This document shows positions 24,149-31,443 of a stretch of 64,000 nucleotides of DNA, piece by piece (the first letter of the stretch is position 1; every line of letters begins with the position of its first letter). The stretch lies in contig PHAN01000002.1 in assembly GCA_002841695.1 (NCBI GenBank), forward strand, positions 1 through 64,000, read 5' to 3'. Below the pieces are notes generated by a model. It saw only the letters and a list, made by a program, of their open reading frames with translations, had not been told where the DNA came from and did not search any database. Source of the stretch: Elusimicrobia bacterium HGW-Elusimicrobia-1 (GTDB lineage: Bacteria > Elusimicrobiota > Endomicrobiia > PHAN01). The position numbers and the translations under genes are program-made.

Positions 24149-26615
24149 AATGTTTTTTGGTTTGTTGTTTTCAGCTGCTCCGGCTCGCGCCGCATCGTGG
24201 ACTTCCTATCGCAAAAACGCCTCCAGAACCGGAGACGCTATGGAATACGCCCGCCCGAAACTGACGCCGTTGTGGAGTTATACCGTGCAAGGAGCGTTCT
24301 TTGCTTCTCCGGTGGTTTACGGTGACACGGTTTATGCCGGTTCCCGCGATGGCTCCGTGTGGGCGTGGCGCGCCTCGGACGGCGAAGTCCTCTGGCAGCA
24401 GTCCACGTCGGGTTGGGTCGATTCGACCCCCTGTGTGTGGAAAGATTATCTCATAGCCCTTTCTAAGGACGGCGTGGTCTACTGTTTTAATCGCGCGACC
24501 GGCGAGCCGGTGTGGACATTGTCGACCGGAAGAAGCAACGTCTCGTCGCCGATTGTTTACCGGGACACGCTGTATTTTATGTCCGGCGCTCCGGGCTCGG
24601 CGCTGGTCAAAATTAATCCTGCCACGGGCGCGCTGCTCGGAGAAATTCAGCTTTCGCTCTACGGTTTTTCCTCGCCTGCCGTCGACGGGGGGATACTCGC
24701 CGTGGGAACCAACGACGGCAAAATAAACATAATCGACCTTGATTCTTCGCAGACCGTCCCAATTCAGACCTTCGGCGGAATCAAGTACATAACGCCGACC
24801 ATAAAGGACGGGAAAATATACGCGGCCACCGACGGCGACGAACGCCGCGTGATGGCTTTCGACATTCACGGCGACGAAATATGGAAAACGCCGCCGCTGG
24901 CGCGCGTCCCTATGAGCGCTTCCTCGCTGGCCATAGGCGATTCCTACGGTTACGTAGCCGTGAGCTCCGACTCCTCCCGACTGACGCTGCTGAAATTTTC
25001 TCTGGCCGACGGAACCACGATTTGGGCGCGCAATACCGGAACTCCGCCTTCGGGCGGGCGCATGCCCTCTCCTGTCTTAGTCAACGATCTTGTCTTTATA
25101 GTGTCCGGCGACGGATACCTGATGGTGCTGACTTCTTCGGGTTCTTTTGTCGAGCCGTTTACCGGCGCCGCGGTGGAGCAGAGCACGGGCGTGTGGCTCG
25201 GCTCCGGTTCCGCCGGATCCTGTGTCGTTTCCGGCGGAAGAGTTTTTGCCGGAACTCTGGGCGGAAGGTTTTGGGCGTTCGACTGTGAAAAGAAAATATC
25301 CCTGACTTACCCCGACGATTACGACGTTGCGGTAAACTCCGTGACTGTTACCGCTGCCATCACGGACAAGTCAGTGAACGATTATACGCTTGAGTACAGA
25401 AAGGAGACGGATTCCGTCTGGGCGTCCGTATCCGAGGGCTCCGCCGCCTCGGGGGAAAATATTGCCGTGGCGCAGTGGAACGCTTCGGGCGTCGCCGACG
25501 GAGCTTATGTGTTGCGGCTTACCGCCAATTCTTCGGTATCGCGGCGGGCTTTCAGTCGTTTTACCCTGAATAATTCGCCGGCCCCGCCGACTAATCCGTC
25601 CGCATCGGACAAACCTTTCGACGGCGGTGGGCGCATAATCCTGCGGTGGTCGAAATCCGCCGACGACGGCGCGGGCAATAACGACGTGGCGGGCTACAAG
25701 ATTTACAGAAGCACTTTTTCGGGCGGAGGATTCGTCCGGATTGCGACGGCTTTCGCCGGTTCGACTTCATACGAGGATGCCTCGACGGTGGACCACACCA
25801 CTTACTATTACCGTCTCAAGGCCTACGATTCTTTGAGCGATTCTACGGAGTTTTCCGCGGAGGCGTCGGCTTTTTCGATACTCGACGGCAAAGAAGTCGC
25901 GCCTGGCGCGGCGGCGGAAATTTTACTGTCCCTGCCCGACGGCACGGTGGTTGAGGCGCATATACCCGCCGGCGCGACGGATGAGACCATTTTCGTGGGC
26001 ATACGCATTCCTTCGTCGATACCCGATGGCGGGGTTCCGCGCTGGGCGAAAAAGACATCGAGGATTTATGAATTCGGCGCCACTAAAGCCAACGGCGAAA
26101 AACTCTTGCGTTTTCTTGTCCCCGTCACCATCAAAATTCCCTACTCCGCCGCCGACATATCCGGAATGAATGCGGACAATCTGAGAATTTACAGATATTC
26201 CGAGGATAAATCCGAGTGGCGGGCGGTCAACACTTCTTTTGTCGACACGTCCGCCCGGAAAGTCGGCGCCGAAATCCCGGGCTTTTCACTTTACGCCATT
26301 ATGGAATATCTGCCCGGGCGGGAAGAACTTATCTCATTCGACGGCACTTATGTGTATCCCAACCCGACTCGCGGCTCGAAAGCTCATTTTAAGTATTATC
26401 TCGGCGACAAAGCGGACGTTACCATTGAGATTTACAACGTGGCGGGTGAAATCGTGGCGCGTCTGGAACGCGCGGATAATCCGGCGGGCATCGCCTCGGA
26501 ATTGGAATGGGACGCGTCGCGCGTCGCCAGCGGAGTTTATATTTGGAGAATAGAGGCGCGCTCGGTTTCGGGAGCCGTAAAGTCGCTAAAGAAAAAGCTG
26601 GCCGTCATAAATTGA
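24063..26615 (+). CDS. Secreted PQQ-propeller/FN3/ZU5-like protein with T9SS-type C-terminal domain
   Basis: About 850 residues from GTG 24063. The order is: signal peptide (h-region MFFGLLFS, cleavage near ARA-A), PQQ-type propeller repeats (DGSVWAWRASDGEVLW), an Ig-like stretch (~25290-25570), an FN3 module (~25580-25870), a ZU5-like region (DGTVVEAHIPAGATDETIF; ~25890-26300), and a ~90-aa FlgD/Por-secretion-tail-like domain (YVYPNPTRG ... GVYIWRIEA) at the C-terminus. Start choice: AGGAGG lies 6 nt before GTG 24063, but both are inside repeat A. ATG 24012 (weak AGGT) and ATG 24144/24150 are alternatives. The propeller resembles the C-terminus of the giant protein upstream. Together with the PorV/PorQ gene downstream, the C-terminal domain suggests T9SS-like export and surface anchoring (inference). 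Confidence 0.85.
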   Translation: MFTLDDDAAILQRRDCFVPRIKCGVIAMTMFFGLLFSAAPARAASWTSYRKNASRTGDAMEYARPKLTPLWSYTVQGAFFASPVVYGDTVYAGSRDGSVWAWRASDGEVLWQQSTSGWVDSTPCVWKDYLIALSKDGVVYCFNRATGEPVWTLSTGRSNVSSPIVYRDTLYFMSGAPGSALVKINPATGALLGEIQLSLYGFSSPAVDGGILAVGTNDGKINIIDLDSSQTVPIQTFGGIKYITPTIKDGKIYAATDGDERRVMAFDIHGDEIWKTPPLARVPMSASSLAIGDSYGYVAVSSDSSRLTLLKFSLADGTTIWARNTGTPPSGGRMPSPVLVNDLVFIVSGDGYLMVLTSSGSFVEPFTGAAVEQSTGVWLGSGSAGSCVVSGGRVFAGTLGGRFWAFDCEKKISLTYPDDYDVAVNSVTVTAAITDKSVNDYTLEYRKETDSVWASVSEGSAASGENIAVAQWNASGVADGAYVLRLTANSSVSRRAFSRFTLNNSPAPPTNPSASDKPFDGGGRIILRWSKSADDGAGNNDVAGYKIYRSTFSGGGFVRIATAFAGSTSYEDASTVDHTTYYYRLKAYDSLSDSTEFSAEASAFSILDGKEVAPGAAAEILLSLPDGTVVEAHIPAGATDETIFVGIRIPSSIPDGGVPRWAKKTSRIYEFGATKANGEKLLRFLVPVTIKIPYSAADISGMNADNLRIYRYSEDKSEWRAVNTSFVDTSARKVGAEIPGFSLYAIMEYLPGREELISFDGTYVYPNPTRGSKAHFKYYLGDKADVTIEIYNVAGEIVARLERADNPAGIASELEWDASRVASGVYIWRIEARSVSGAVKSLKKKLAVIN

Positions 26616-26619
26616 GTCA

Positions 26620-26715
26620 GTTGAAAAACCCTTGTTATGTCATTCCCGCGAAAGCGGGAATCCAGATTTTCCGTCGTAGTATGGATTCGTCCCCGAATGT
26701 CTTTATCGGGGATAA
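26620..26715. repeat. Repeat B copy 1 (96 bp, core hairpin ATTCCCGC-GAAA-GCGGGAAT)
   Basis: It runs from GTTGAAAAA to GGGGATAA. The core is the perfect hairpin ATTCCCGCGAAAGCGGGAAT, followed by a second hairpin (CCCCGAATG...ATCGGGG). It matches the copy at 56643-56738 at 94 of 96 positions by direct comparison. It lies between the end of the propeller gene and the PorV-like gene, and stays open in the frame of the latter. The encoded strings (VIPAKAGIQ, SFPRKRESR) are familiar spurious peptides in many genomes (from memory). Confidence 0.85.
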
Positions 26716-26728
26716 ACTGATTTTTTCG

Positions 26729-28231
26729 ATGGTCCGTCCGTCTTTCTGCGCCGTGTCCATACATCCCGACGCGGGTACTACGGCGGCGGCGTTTCTCAAG
26801 CTTGGCGCCGGCGCGCGCGCGTCGTCAATGGCCGGAGCGTTCACAAGTATCGCCGACGACGCTACGGCCGTCTACTGGAATCCGGCGGGACTTATGTCGG
26901 TTCCGCGCAGAGAGGTTGTGGCGGCTCATAACGAATCTTTTGAAGGCATAAGACACGATTACGTCGGATACGTCGGAGGACTGAAAGGAAAATACCGGTG
27001 GGGCGCCGCGTTTTACGGGCTTTATACGCCCGCGGATATCGAGAGGCGCGGCGGTCTCAACGAGGACGACCCGTTTGAACCATTGTCGCCGGTGGAGGGA
27101 TATTTCGCGGCTTACGACGCGGCATTGTCCGTGGCGGCCGCGCGAAGATTCGGCGCGAAGTTGTCGGCCGGCGCCGCCGTAAAAGTCATAAATCAGACCA
27201 TCGACGACAGAACCGGCCGGGCAGTCGCCTCGGATATCGGCGTTTTGTACGAATATTCGGATGAAATATCGCTTGCCGGAACGATTAAAAACGCGGGCAC
27301 TTCCCTTGCCGTCGGGGAAAAAAGCTATCCGCTTCCGCTGTCCGCGAATCTCGGCGCCGCGTGGTCTAAAAAATTCCCGTCGTCGGGATTTTTAAGAAGC
27401 GCCGTCGAAATCTCGTTTCCGAACGATAATTATCCGTCGCTGCGCGCGGGCGCGGAATACTTTCCCGTCGAAATGTTCGCCGTGCGCGCGGGTTACCGTT
27501 ACCGTTTCAACGGCCCTGAACTCGATGATTTGAGCGGTCTTGCCGTCGGCGCCGGGGTAAAAATATCCGACCTGCGGCTGGATTATTCCTTCAACCCGTA
27601 CGGCGCGCTCGGGAATTCCCACAAAATAACATTGAGCGCGGTTTTCGGACCGCGTATCGCGGGCGTCGACGAAAAAATCGCCCCCCGCGGGGAACCGTCC
27701 GCATCGGGTTCCGCGCCGCGGACGATACCGCGGATTGATGTGGCGCTGCCCCGGGGCGGGCCGTTGCCCGCCGCAGAATCCCGGACGCCGCCGGATTCAG
27801 AATTTTCTTCATCCACGATTATTTTTACGCCCGGCATAGTTTCCGCGACGGGAGTTACGGGATCGATATTCTCCGAGCCGTCCCGCGACGGCATCAAATC
27901 TTTCAGAGCGTCGATCTCCGCGCGCGGTGTTTTCTCCGGCGCGGCATTGCGCACGGCGGTGCGCCGCGCGCCGGACGATTCTTCGTCGGAGTATTATTTC
28001 AGGATGGACGCGCCGGGGCGGTTAAGCGATGTGACAGTGGTAATCGAGACATCCGGAAAAATCAAATCCGCGAGGGCTCTGATGCCCCCGTCGGCCGTCG
28101 GTGTCCCGCCGAAAGTATCTGTCGTTGAGGCGCCGCGGCAGGCGGCTTCCGCCGGAGGGACTTCTAATGGACGTTTTGTATACGAGATAAAGTCGGAGCA
28201 ACCCGTTGATTTTCAAGCAGTGTATGAATAG
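26729..28231 (+). CDS. PorV/PorQ-family outer-membrane beta-barrel protein
   Basis: About 500 aa from ATG 26729. The opening DAGTTAAAFLKLGAGARASSMAGAFTSIADD...YWNPAGL is the hallmark of the PorV/PorQ (FadL-like) family, whose PorV member shuttles T9SS cargo to the attachment complex. The barrel covers roughly residues 15-310. A Pro/Ser-rich linker and a ~110-aa beta-rich extension follow, which the family normally lacks. The N-terminus is odd: only MVRPSFCAVSIHP precedes the conserved block, which is a poor signal peptide, and repeat B ends 13 bp upstream. The frame is open back to TTG 26612, which overlaps the upstream stop as TTGA, so translation through the repeat is possible. No convincing Shine-Dalgarno precedes 26729. 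The link with the CTD-bearing protein upstream is inferred from adjacency. Confidence 0.85.
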   Translation: MVRPSFCAVSIHPDAGTTAAAFLKLGAGARASSMAGAFTSIADDATAVYWNPAGLMSVPRREVVAAHNESFEGIRHDYVGYVGGLKGKYRWGAAFYGLYTPADIERRGGLNEDDPFEPLSPVEGYFAAYDAALSVAAARRFGAKLSAGAAVKVINQTIDDRTGRAVASDIGVLYEYSDEISLAGTIKNAGTSLAVGEKSYPLPLSANLGAAWSKKFPSSGFLRSAVEISFPNDNYPSLRAGAEYFPVEMFAVRAGYRYRFNGPELDDLSGLAVGAGVKISDLRLDYSFNPYGALGNSHKITLSAVFGPRIAGVDEKIAPRGEPSASGSAPRTIPRIDVALPRGGPLPAAESRTPPDSEFSSSTIIFTPGIVSATGVTGSIFSEPSRDGIKSFRASISARGVFSGAALRTAVRRAPDDSSSEYYFRMDAPGRLSDVTVVIETSGKIKSARALMPPSAVGVPPKVSVVEAPRQAASAGGTSNGRFVYEIKSEQPVDFQAVYE

Positions 28232-29030
28232 AATCCTTTACGACAATATCAGGGCTATGTCCGCCGTCGACGAACTCGCAAGGTCGGTCTCGCCGGCGGC
28301 AATATATTTATTGAAGGGCGCGGCTATAATAAATATAAGCCCCGAAGCCGTCGCAACCCGCCTGATGGAAGATACCGACATCCTTGTCGACGACTATGCC
28401 GCCGTCTCCGCGGTTTTGATCCGTATGGGTTTTGCCAAAAGAACAGGGGATTCCCAGACCTTTGAGAGCGTTTCGGGAACCGTCAGACCCTTCGACGTGC
28501 ACACGAATTTATGGTACGCTTCATCCCGCGACCTCGCGCGCATAAAGTCCGAATCCGCCTCCGCCGACGGCATTCCGCCGAACGCGCGGATATTTTCAGC
28601 GGCGGATTTATGCGCCGACATAATCATACACGCGGCGCAGCACGGCGGGCTCGACGGCAGATGGCGAGGGGATCTGGAAGTTATAGAAAATCGTTTCGGC
28701 CCGTCCGCCGTCCGCGAAGGCCGCGCGAGAGCGGAAGAGTTATGCCCCGGCCTGCTTAATCCGGCTTCCGCGTTTTTCGTCGACGGGGCTGTCCCGTCGG
28801 CGGGTTTTGTAAGACGGTTCGGTTTGATGGGCTCGCCCAAAAAAAAAGCGGCCTATGCCGCCGGAGTTTTATTTCCTTCCGAAGATTTTATAGCCCGTAG
28901 GTACGACGCCTCGTCGCGGGCGGGTGTGATGCTTAGAAGATTCGTCCGCCCTTTTGCCATACTCGCCGCCGCGGCCGGTTCGTTGGTTTGCGCAGCGGCA
29001 TCGTCAATTATTCCCGCTCGCCGTCAATAA
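28206..29030 (+). CDS. Uncharacterised-family nucleotidyltransferase (NTP_transf_5-like)
   Basis: This 274-aa protein carries YLLKGAAII, the metal-binding pair in MEDTDILVDD (about residues 55-62) and the downstream acidic motif VRPFDVHTNLW, matching the uncharacterised nucleotidyltransferase family (PF14907). Such proteins are predicted to move a nucleotidyl group to an unknown acceptor and often occur near envelope or polysaccharide genes. The start is either TTG 28206 (GGAG 8 nt upstream, 26-bp overlap with the upstream gene) or ATG 28224. The C-terminus ends in a hydrophobic stretch (FAILAAAAGSLVCAAAS), possibly a membrane anchor. Its 3' end overlaps the convergent permease gene by 7 bp. 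Confidence 0.75.
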   Translation: MIFKQCMNRILYDNIRAMSAVDELARSVSPAAIYLLKGAAIINISPEAVATRLMEDTDILVDDYAAVSAVLIRMGFAKRTGDSQTFESVSGTVRPFDVHTNLWYASSRDLARIKSESASADGIPPNARIFSAADLCADIIIHAAQHGGLDGRWRGDLEVIENRFGPSAVREGRARAEELCPGLLNPASAFFVDGAVPSAGFVRRFGLMGSPKKKAAYAAGVLFPSEDFIARRYDASSRAGVMLRRFVRPFAILAAAAGSLVCAAASSIIPARRQ

Positions 29031-29791
29031 ATCGAAGCGTCGCCCCGTTTCATTGCCCTGCGCAGGGCTCCCCTGAAATAAAAATCCGCCGCCGATAACG
29101 ATAGCGCCGCGGCCGCCGCGGCCAGCGCGACGGGAACAAATCCGTTACCCTCTCCGGACAGCGCCGCCCGCCACATATCCAGAAGTATCGTCGTCGGCAG
29201 ACGCGAAGCTATCCCGCGCAGCGCCGGCGGAAGCGCCTCGGTCGGGAAATAAACTCCGCTGAGTATCTCTACCAGCGAAGCGAAGAGCCATCCGGATTGT
29301 TCGCTCCTTTTTACGTCGAAGGCCAACCCCGCGAATGTCACTCCAATCGCCGCAAAAAAAACCGATGTGATAACCGCCGCCGCCGCTATAGCCGGTGTCG
29401 ACGATATTTTCGCGCCCAAGCCGAGCGCCGCTCCGGCGGCGGCCAGCGCGGATATTTCCAGTATGAAACGCGGAAGTCCCGCCGCCACGGCGGCGTAGGC
29501 CGCCGTCGGCACGCCGGCGGGCGAGGCCGCAATCATATCCATAGTCCCGCGGTGCTGTTCGTGTTTTATGAAATTCGTGAACGCCGAGGAGAAATAGTGG
29601 AAAAATCTTCCGAAAACTATGCCTGCAAAAACATAGGCGAAGTAAGCCGGCGACAAATGCCGTCCTATGAAATAGAATATGACTGCCTTTGTCAGACCGT
29701 CCGCCGCCGATATAAAAAAACGGAACTTGTAAGCCCTCTCGATGGCCATATCCCTCAAGAAAAAAGTTTTGAGAAGTTTCAGCGTTCGCAT
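29024..29791 (-). CDS. ABC-2-type transporter permease
   Basis: This 255-aa integral membrane protein has about six hydrophobic segments (FRFFISAADGLTKAVIFYFI, YFAYVFAGIVFGRFF, and others) and the ABC-2 permease layout. The phrase IKHEQHRGTMDMIAASP matches the cytoplasmic helix common in ABC-2 proteins. Its start overlaps the ATPase gene upstream on the minus strand by 13 bp, so the two are translationally coupled and form one exporter. The substrate is unknown. The position next to an EPS locus suggests a lipid or glycan, but the EPS locus has its own flippase. Confidence 0.8.
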   Translation of the reverse strand: MRTLKLLKTFFLRDMAIERAYKFRFFISAADGLTKAVIFYFIGRHLSPAYFAYVFAGIVFGRFFHYFSSAFTNFIKHEQHRGTMDMIAASPAGVPTAAYAAVAAGLPRFILEISALAAAGAALGLGAKISSTPAIAAAAVITSVFFAAIGVTFAGLAFDVKRSEQSGWLFASLVEILSGVYFPTEALPPALRGIASRLPTTILLDMWRAALSGEGNGFVPVALAAAAAALSLSAADFYFRGALRRAMKRGDASIY

Positions 29792-30417
29792 TCGGTCAAC
29801 CTTCCGTTTTCAATCAAATATCGTTTTGCGGCGAATCCGGCCCTGCCCTTGCCGACGCACAGGATTATGCCGCCGTTGCCGGCGAATTCGGACAGCATAT
29901 CATCGGCTTTTTTTTGCGAAGCGGGATCCATTGCGTCGGTCTCGTCGGCGAAAATCGCTTTGGGCTCTCCCATAAACGCCCTCAGGAATGAAAATTTCTG
30001 TTTAGTTCCCTTTGAAAGAAACGCGAAAGTTGTGTCAAGAAATCCCGACACATCCAGCATTTCCGCCCGCTCCAGAACGGCATCGGGAATTTTATTAAGA
30101 CCGCGCAGTCCGGCGAAAAAATCCAGATTTTGCTTCGCGGTGAGCATACCATAAAAAGAATTATCGTCGGATGAAACGTATCCGGCAAGTTCTCTGTAAG
30201 CGCGCGACGAATACCCGCCGCGGCATTCCGTTCCGCAAAGACGGACGTCGCCGGCGTCGGGCGGAAGAATTCCGGCCGCTATGCGCAGCAGCGTTGTCTT
30301 GCCGGCTCCGTTGGCGCCCGTCAATACGACGGCTTCGCCGCGGGCCGCGCGGAGCGATGCGTCGTCGAAGACGGCCCGCCCGCGAAATCCCTTGGATATC
30401 TTTGAAATTAGCAGCAT
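29779..30417 (-). CDS. ABC transporter ATP-binding protein with degenerate catalytic motifs
   Basis: About 212 aa from ATG 30417. The Walker A motif is intact (GANGAGKTT). The signature is LSKGTKQK instead of LSGGQ, Walker B reads AIFADETD (E present, the usual P replaced by T), the Q-loop region is YVSSDDNSFYG without the glutamine, and the H-loop position reads LCVGKGRAG without histidine. It pairs with the overlapping ABC-2 permease gene. The start is uncertain: no Shine-Dalgarno precedes 30417, and an in-frame ATG at 30471 would add 18 residues unlike the family. The missing H-loop histidine implies slow or altered ATP hydrolysis, or dependence on another ATPase subunit (inference). Confidence 0.8.
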   Translation of the reverse strand: MLLISKISKGFRGRAVFDDASLRAARGEAVVLTGANGAGKTTLLRIAAGILPPDAGDVRLCGTECRGGYSSRAYRELAGYVSSDDNSFYGMLTAKQNLDFFAGLRGLNKIPDAVLERAEMLDVSGFLDTTFAFLSKGTKQKFSFLRAFMGEPKAIFADETDAMDPASQKKADDMLSEFAGNGGIILCVGKGRAGFAAKRYLIENGRLTECER

Positions 30418-30492
30418 ATTTTTTTGAATCGGCTGTGCGCGCGGTAATCGGACATCGCGGCCGCGCCGCATCCGTTTCAGAGTATATATTTT

Positions 30493-30522
30493 TTGTCGAT
30501 TAACCTGAATATTTTGTATAAT
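30493..30522 (+). promoter_or_regulatory. Sigma70-like promoter of the EPS operon
   Basis: TTGTCG (30493-30498) and a perfect TATAAT (30517-30522) are separated by 18 nt, in an AT-rich stretch unusual for this window. The predicted transcription start near 30529 leaves a ~70-nt leader before ATG 30599. This is the only gap longer than 100 bp in the window without repeat DNA, and it separates the minus-strand ABC genes from the plus-strand EPS locus. Confidence 0.6.
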
Positions 30523-30598
30523 TTCGCGGTTGTTTTGACCGATGATGTCACGGGTAGTTTTTGGCGATTTTCGGCGGGCGAATAATAAGAGGGTTCAA

Positions 30599-30967
30599 AT
30601 GGGATTCATAGTATCTGATACGATAAAAGACCCTGTTTTCCAACTGGCGGCAGTCGTTTTTATTTCGGCGCTGTCGATATGCCTCTGGATGCTGGTATCG
30701 GCTCTTAAAGACAGGGGCGCCTCGCGCGCCGCCAATCGTGATTCCGCCGGTGAAGCGCATGATGCCACCGTCAATCTGTCGCAGGACGCCAAATTCCAGC
30801 TTCTCCTTGAAAATATCATAGCCATCAGCAAGCGTCTCGATGAATTGGACGCAAAAATACAGACGGGCGGCTCTCCGGCGGACACGACCGTGCGCGGAGA
30901 CATTGCCGTCAAACTCGACGCCATGTATAAAATACTGGCGGGTTTGTCGGGCTCGGAGCAGAAGTGA
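30599..30967 (+). CDS. Small single-pass membrane protein with coiled coil, first gene of the EPS operon
   Basis: This is a 122-aa protein of no family I recognise. One transmembrane segment (about residues 12-34, VFQLAAVVFISALSICLWML) is followed by a polar linker and an amphipathic helix likely to be a coiled coil (LLLENIIAISKRLDELDAKI, about 70-90) and a second short helix near the C-terminus. The start was chosen at ATG 30599 because AAGAGGG sits about 6 nt upstream; an earlier ATG at 30542 would add a basic, unlikely leader. Its stop overlaps the GTG start of the CBM48 gene (GTGA), which implies coupled translation and perhaps a physical partnership. Confidence 0.6.
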   Translation: MGFIVSDTIKDPVFQLAAVVFISALSICLWMLVSALKDRGASRAANRDSAGEAHDATVNLSQDAKFQLLLENIIAISKRLDELDAKIQTGGSPADTTVRGDIAVKLDAMYKILAGLSGSEQK

Positions 30968-31443
30968 AAAAAAATATTTTCAGTTTCGATTTTTTTGTGG
31001 TGCTTCTTACATTGGCGGCAAGCGCATACGTCATGTATTCCCGCGCGGCCTACCATGCCCGTCAGTCCGAGCTTAAGGAACGCTATGAAGTCAGCAGAAA
31101 AGATATTTTGAAGCGCGCCGCGGTTCCCCCTGCGAATGCGTCGCTTCCGTCGATTCCGTCGGAAACCGGGCTCAGAAATATTCTTTTTGCGGTAAAATCA
31201 TCCGCCGCAAAAAAGGTTTCCATCGTCGGAGATTTTAACGACTGGACACCTCAGGGTATGACGAAGGACGCTTCCGGCATGTGGACGGTAGCTCTTAAAA
31301 TCGTTCCCGGCGATTACGCCTATAATTTTATAGTCGACGGCCGTCCGGTCAGGGATTTTAATAATCCCAAGACCAAGGATACAGGCCGCGGGTTCGTAAG
31401 TTCGTCCCTGGAAGTCAAACCTTTCACGCCCGACGACAAATGA
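30964..31443 (+). CDS. Membrane-anchored CBM48/AMPK-type glycogen-binding domain protein
   Basis: This 159-aa protein starts at GTG 30964. An N-terminal hydrophobic helix (about residues 8-27) has no evident cleavage site and probably acts as a membrane anchor. A basic/helical linker follows, then one CBM48-like domain (about 68-155) with the family motifs VSIVGDFNDW, W(T)VALKIVPGDYAYNFIVDG and DFNNPKTKDTGRG. CBM48 domains bind alpha-glucans in branching enzymes and AMPK; no catalytic domain is attached here. It overlaps both neighbours by 4 bp (GTGA, ATGA), so it belongs to the export operon. It could sense or hold nascent polysaccharide at the membrane (inference). Confidence 0.8.
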   Translation: MKKNIFSFDFFVVLLTLAASAYVMYSRAAYHARQSELKERYEVSRKDILKRAAVPPANASLPSIPSETGLRNILFAVKSSAAKKVSIVGDFNDWTPQGMTKDASGMWTVALKIVPGDYAYNFIVDGRPVRDFNNPKTKDTGRGFVSSSLEVKPFTPDDK

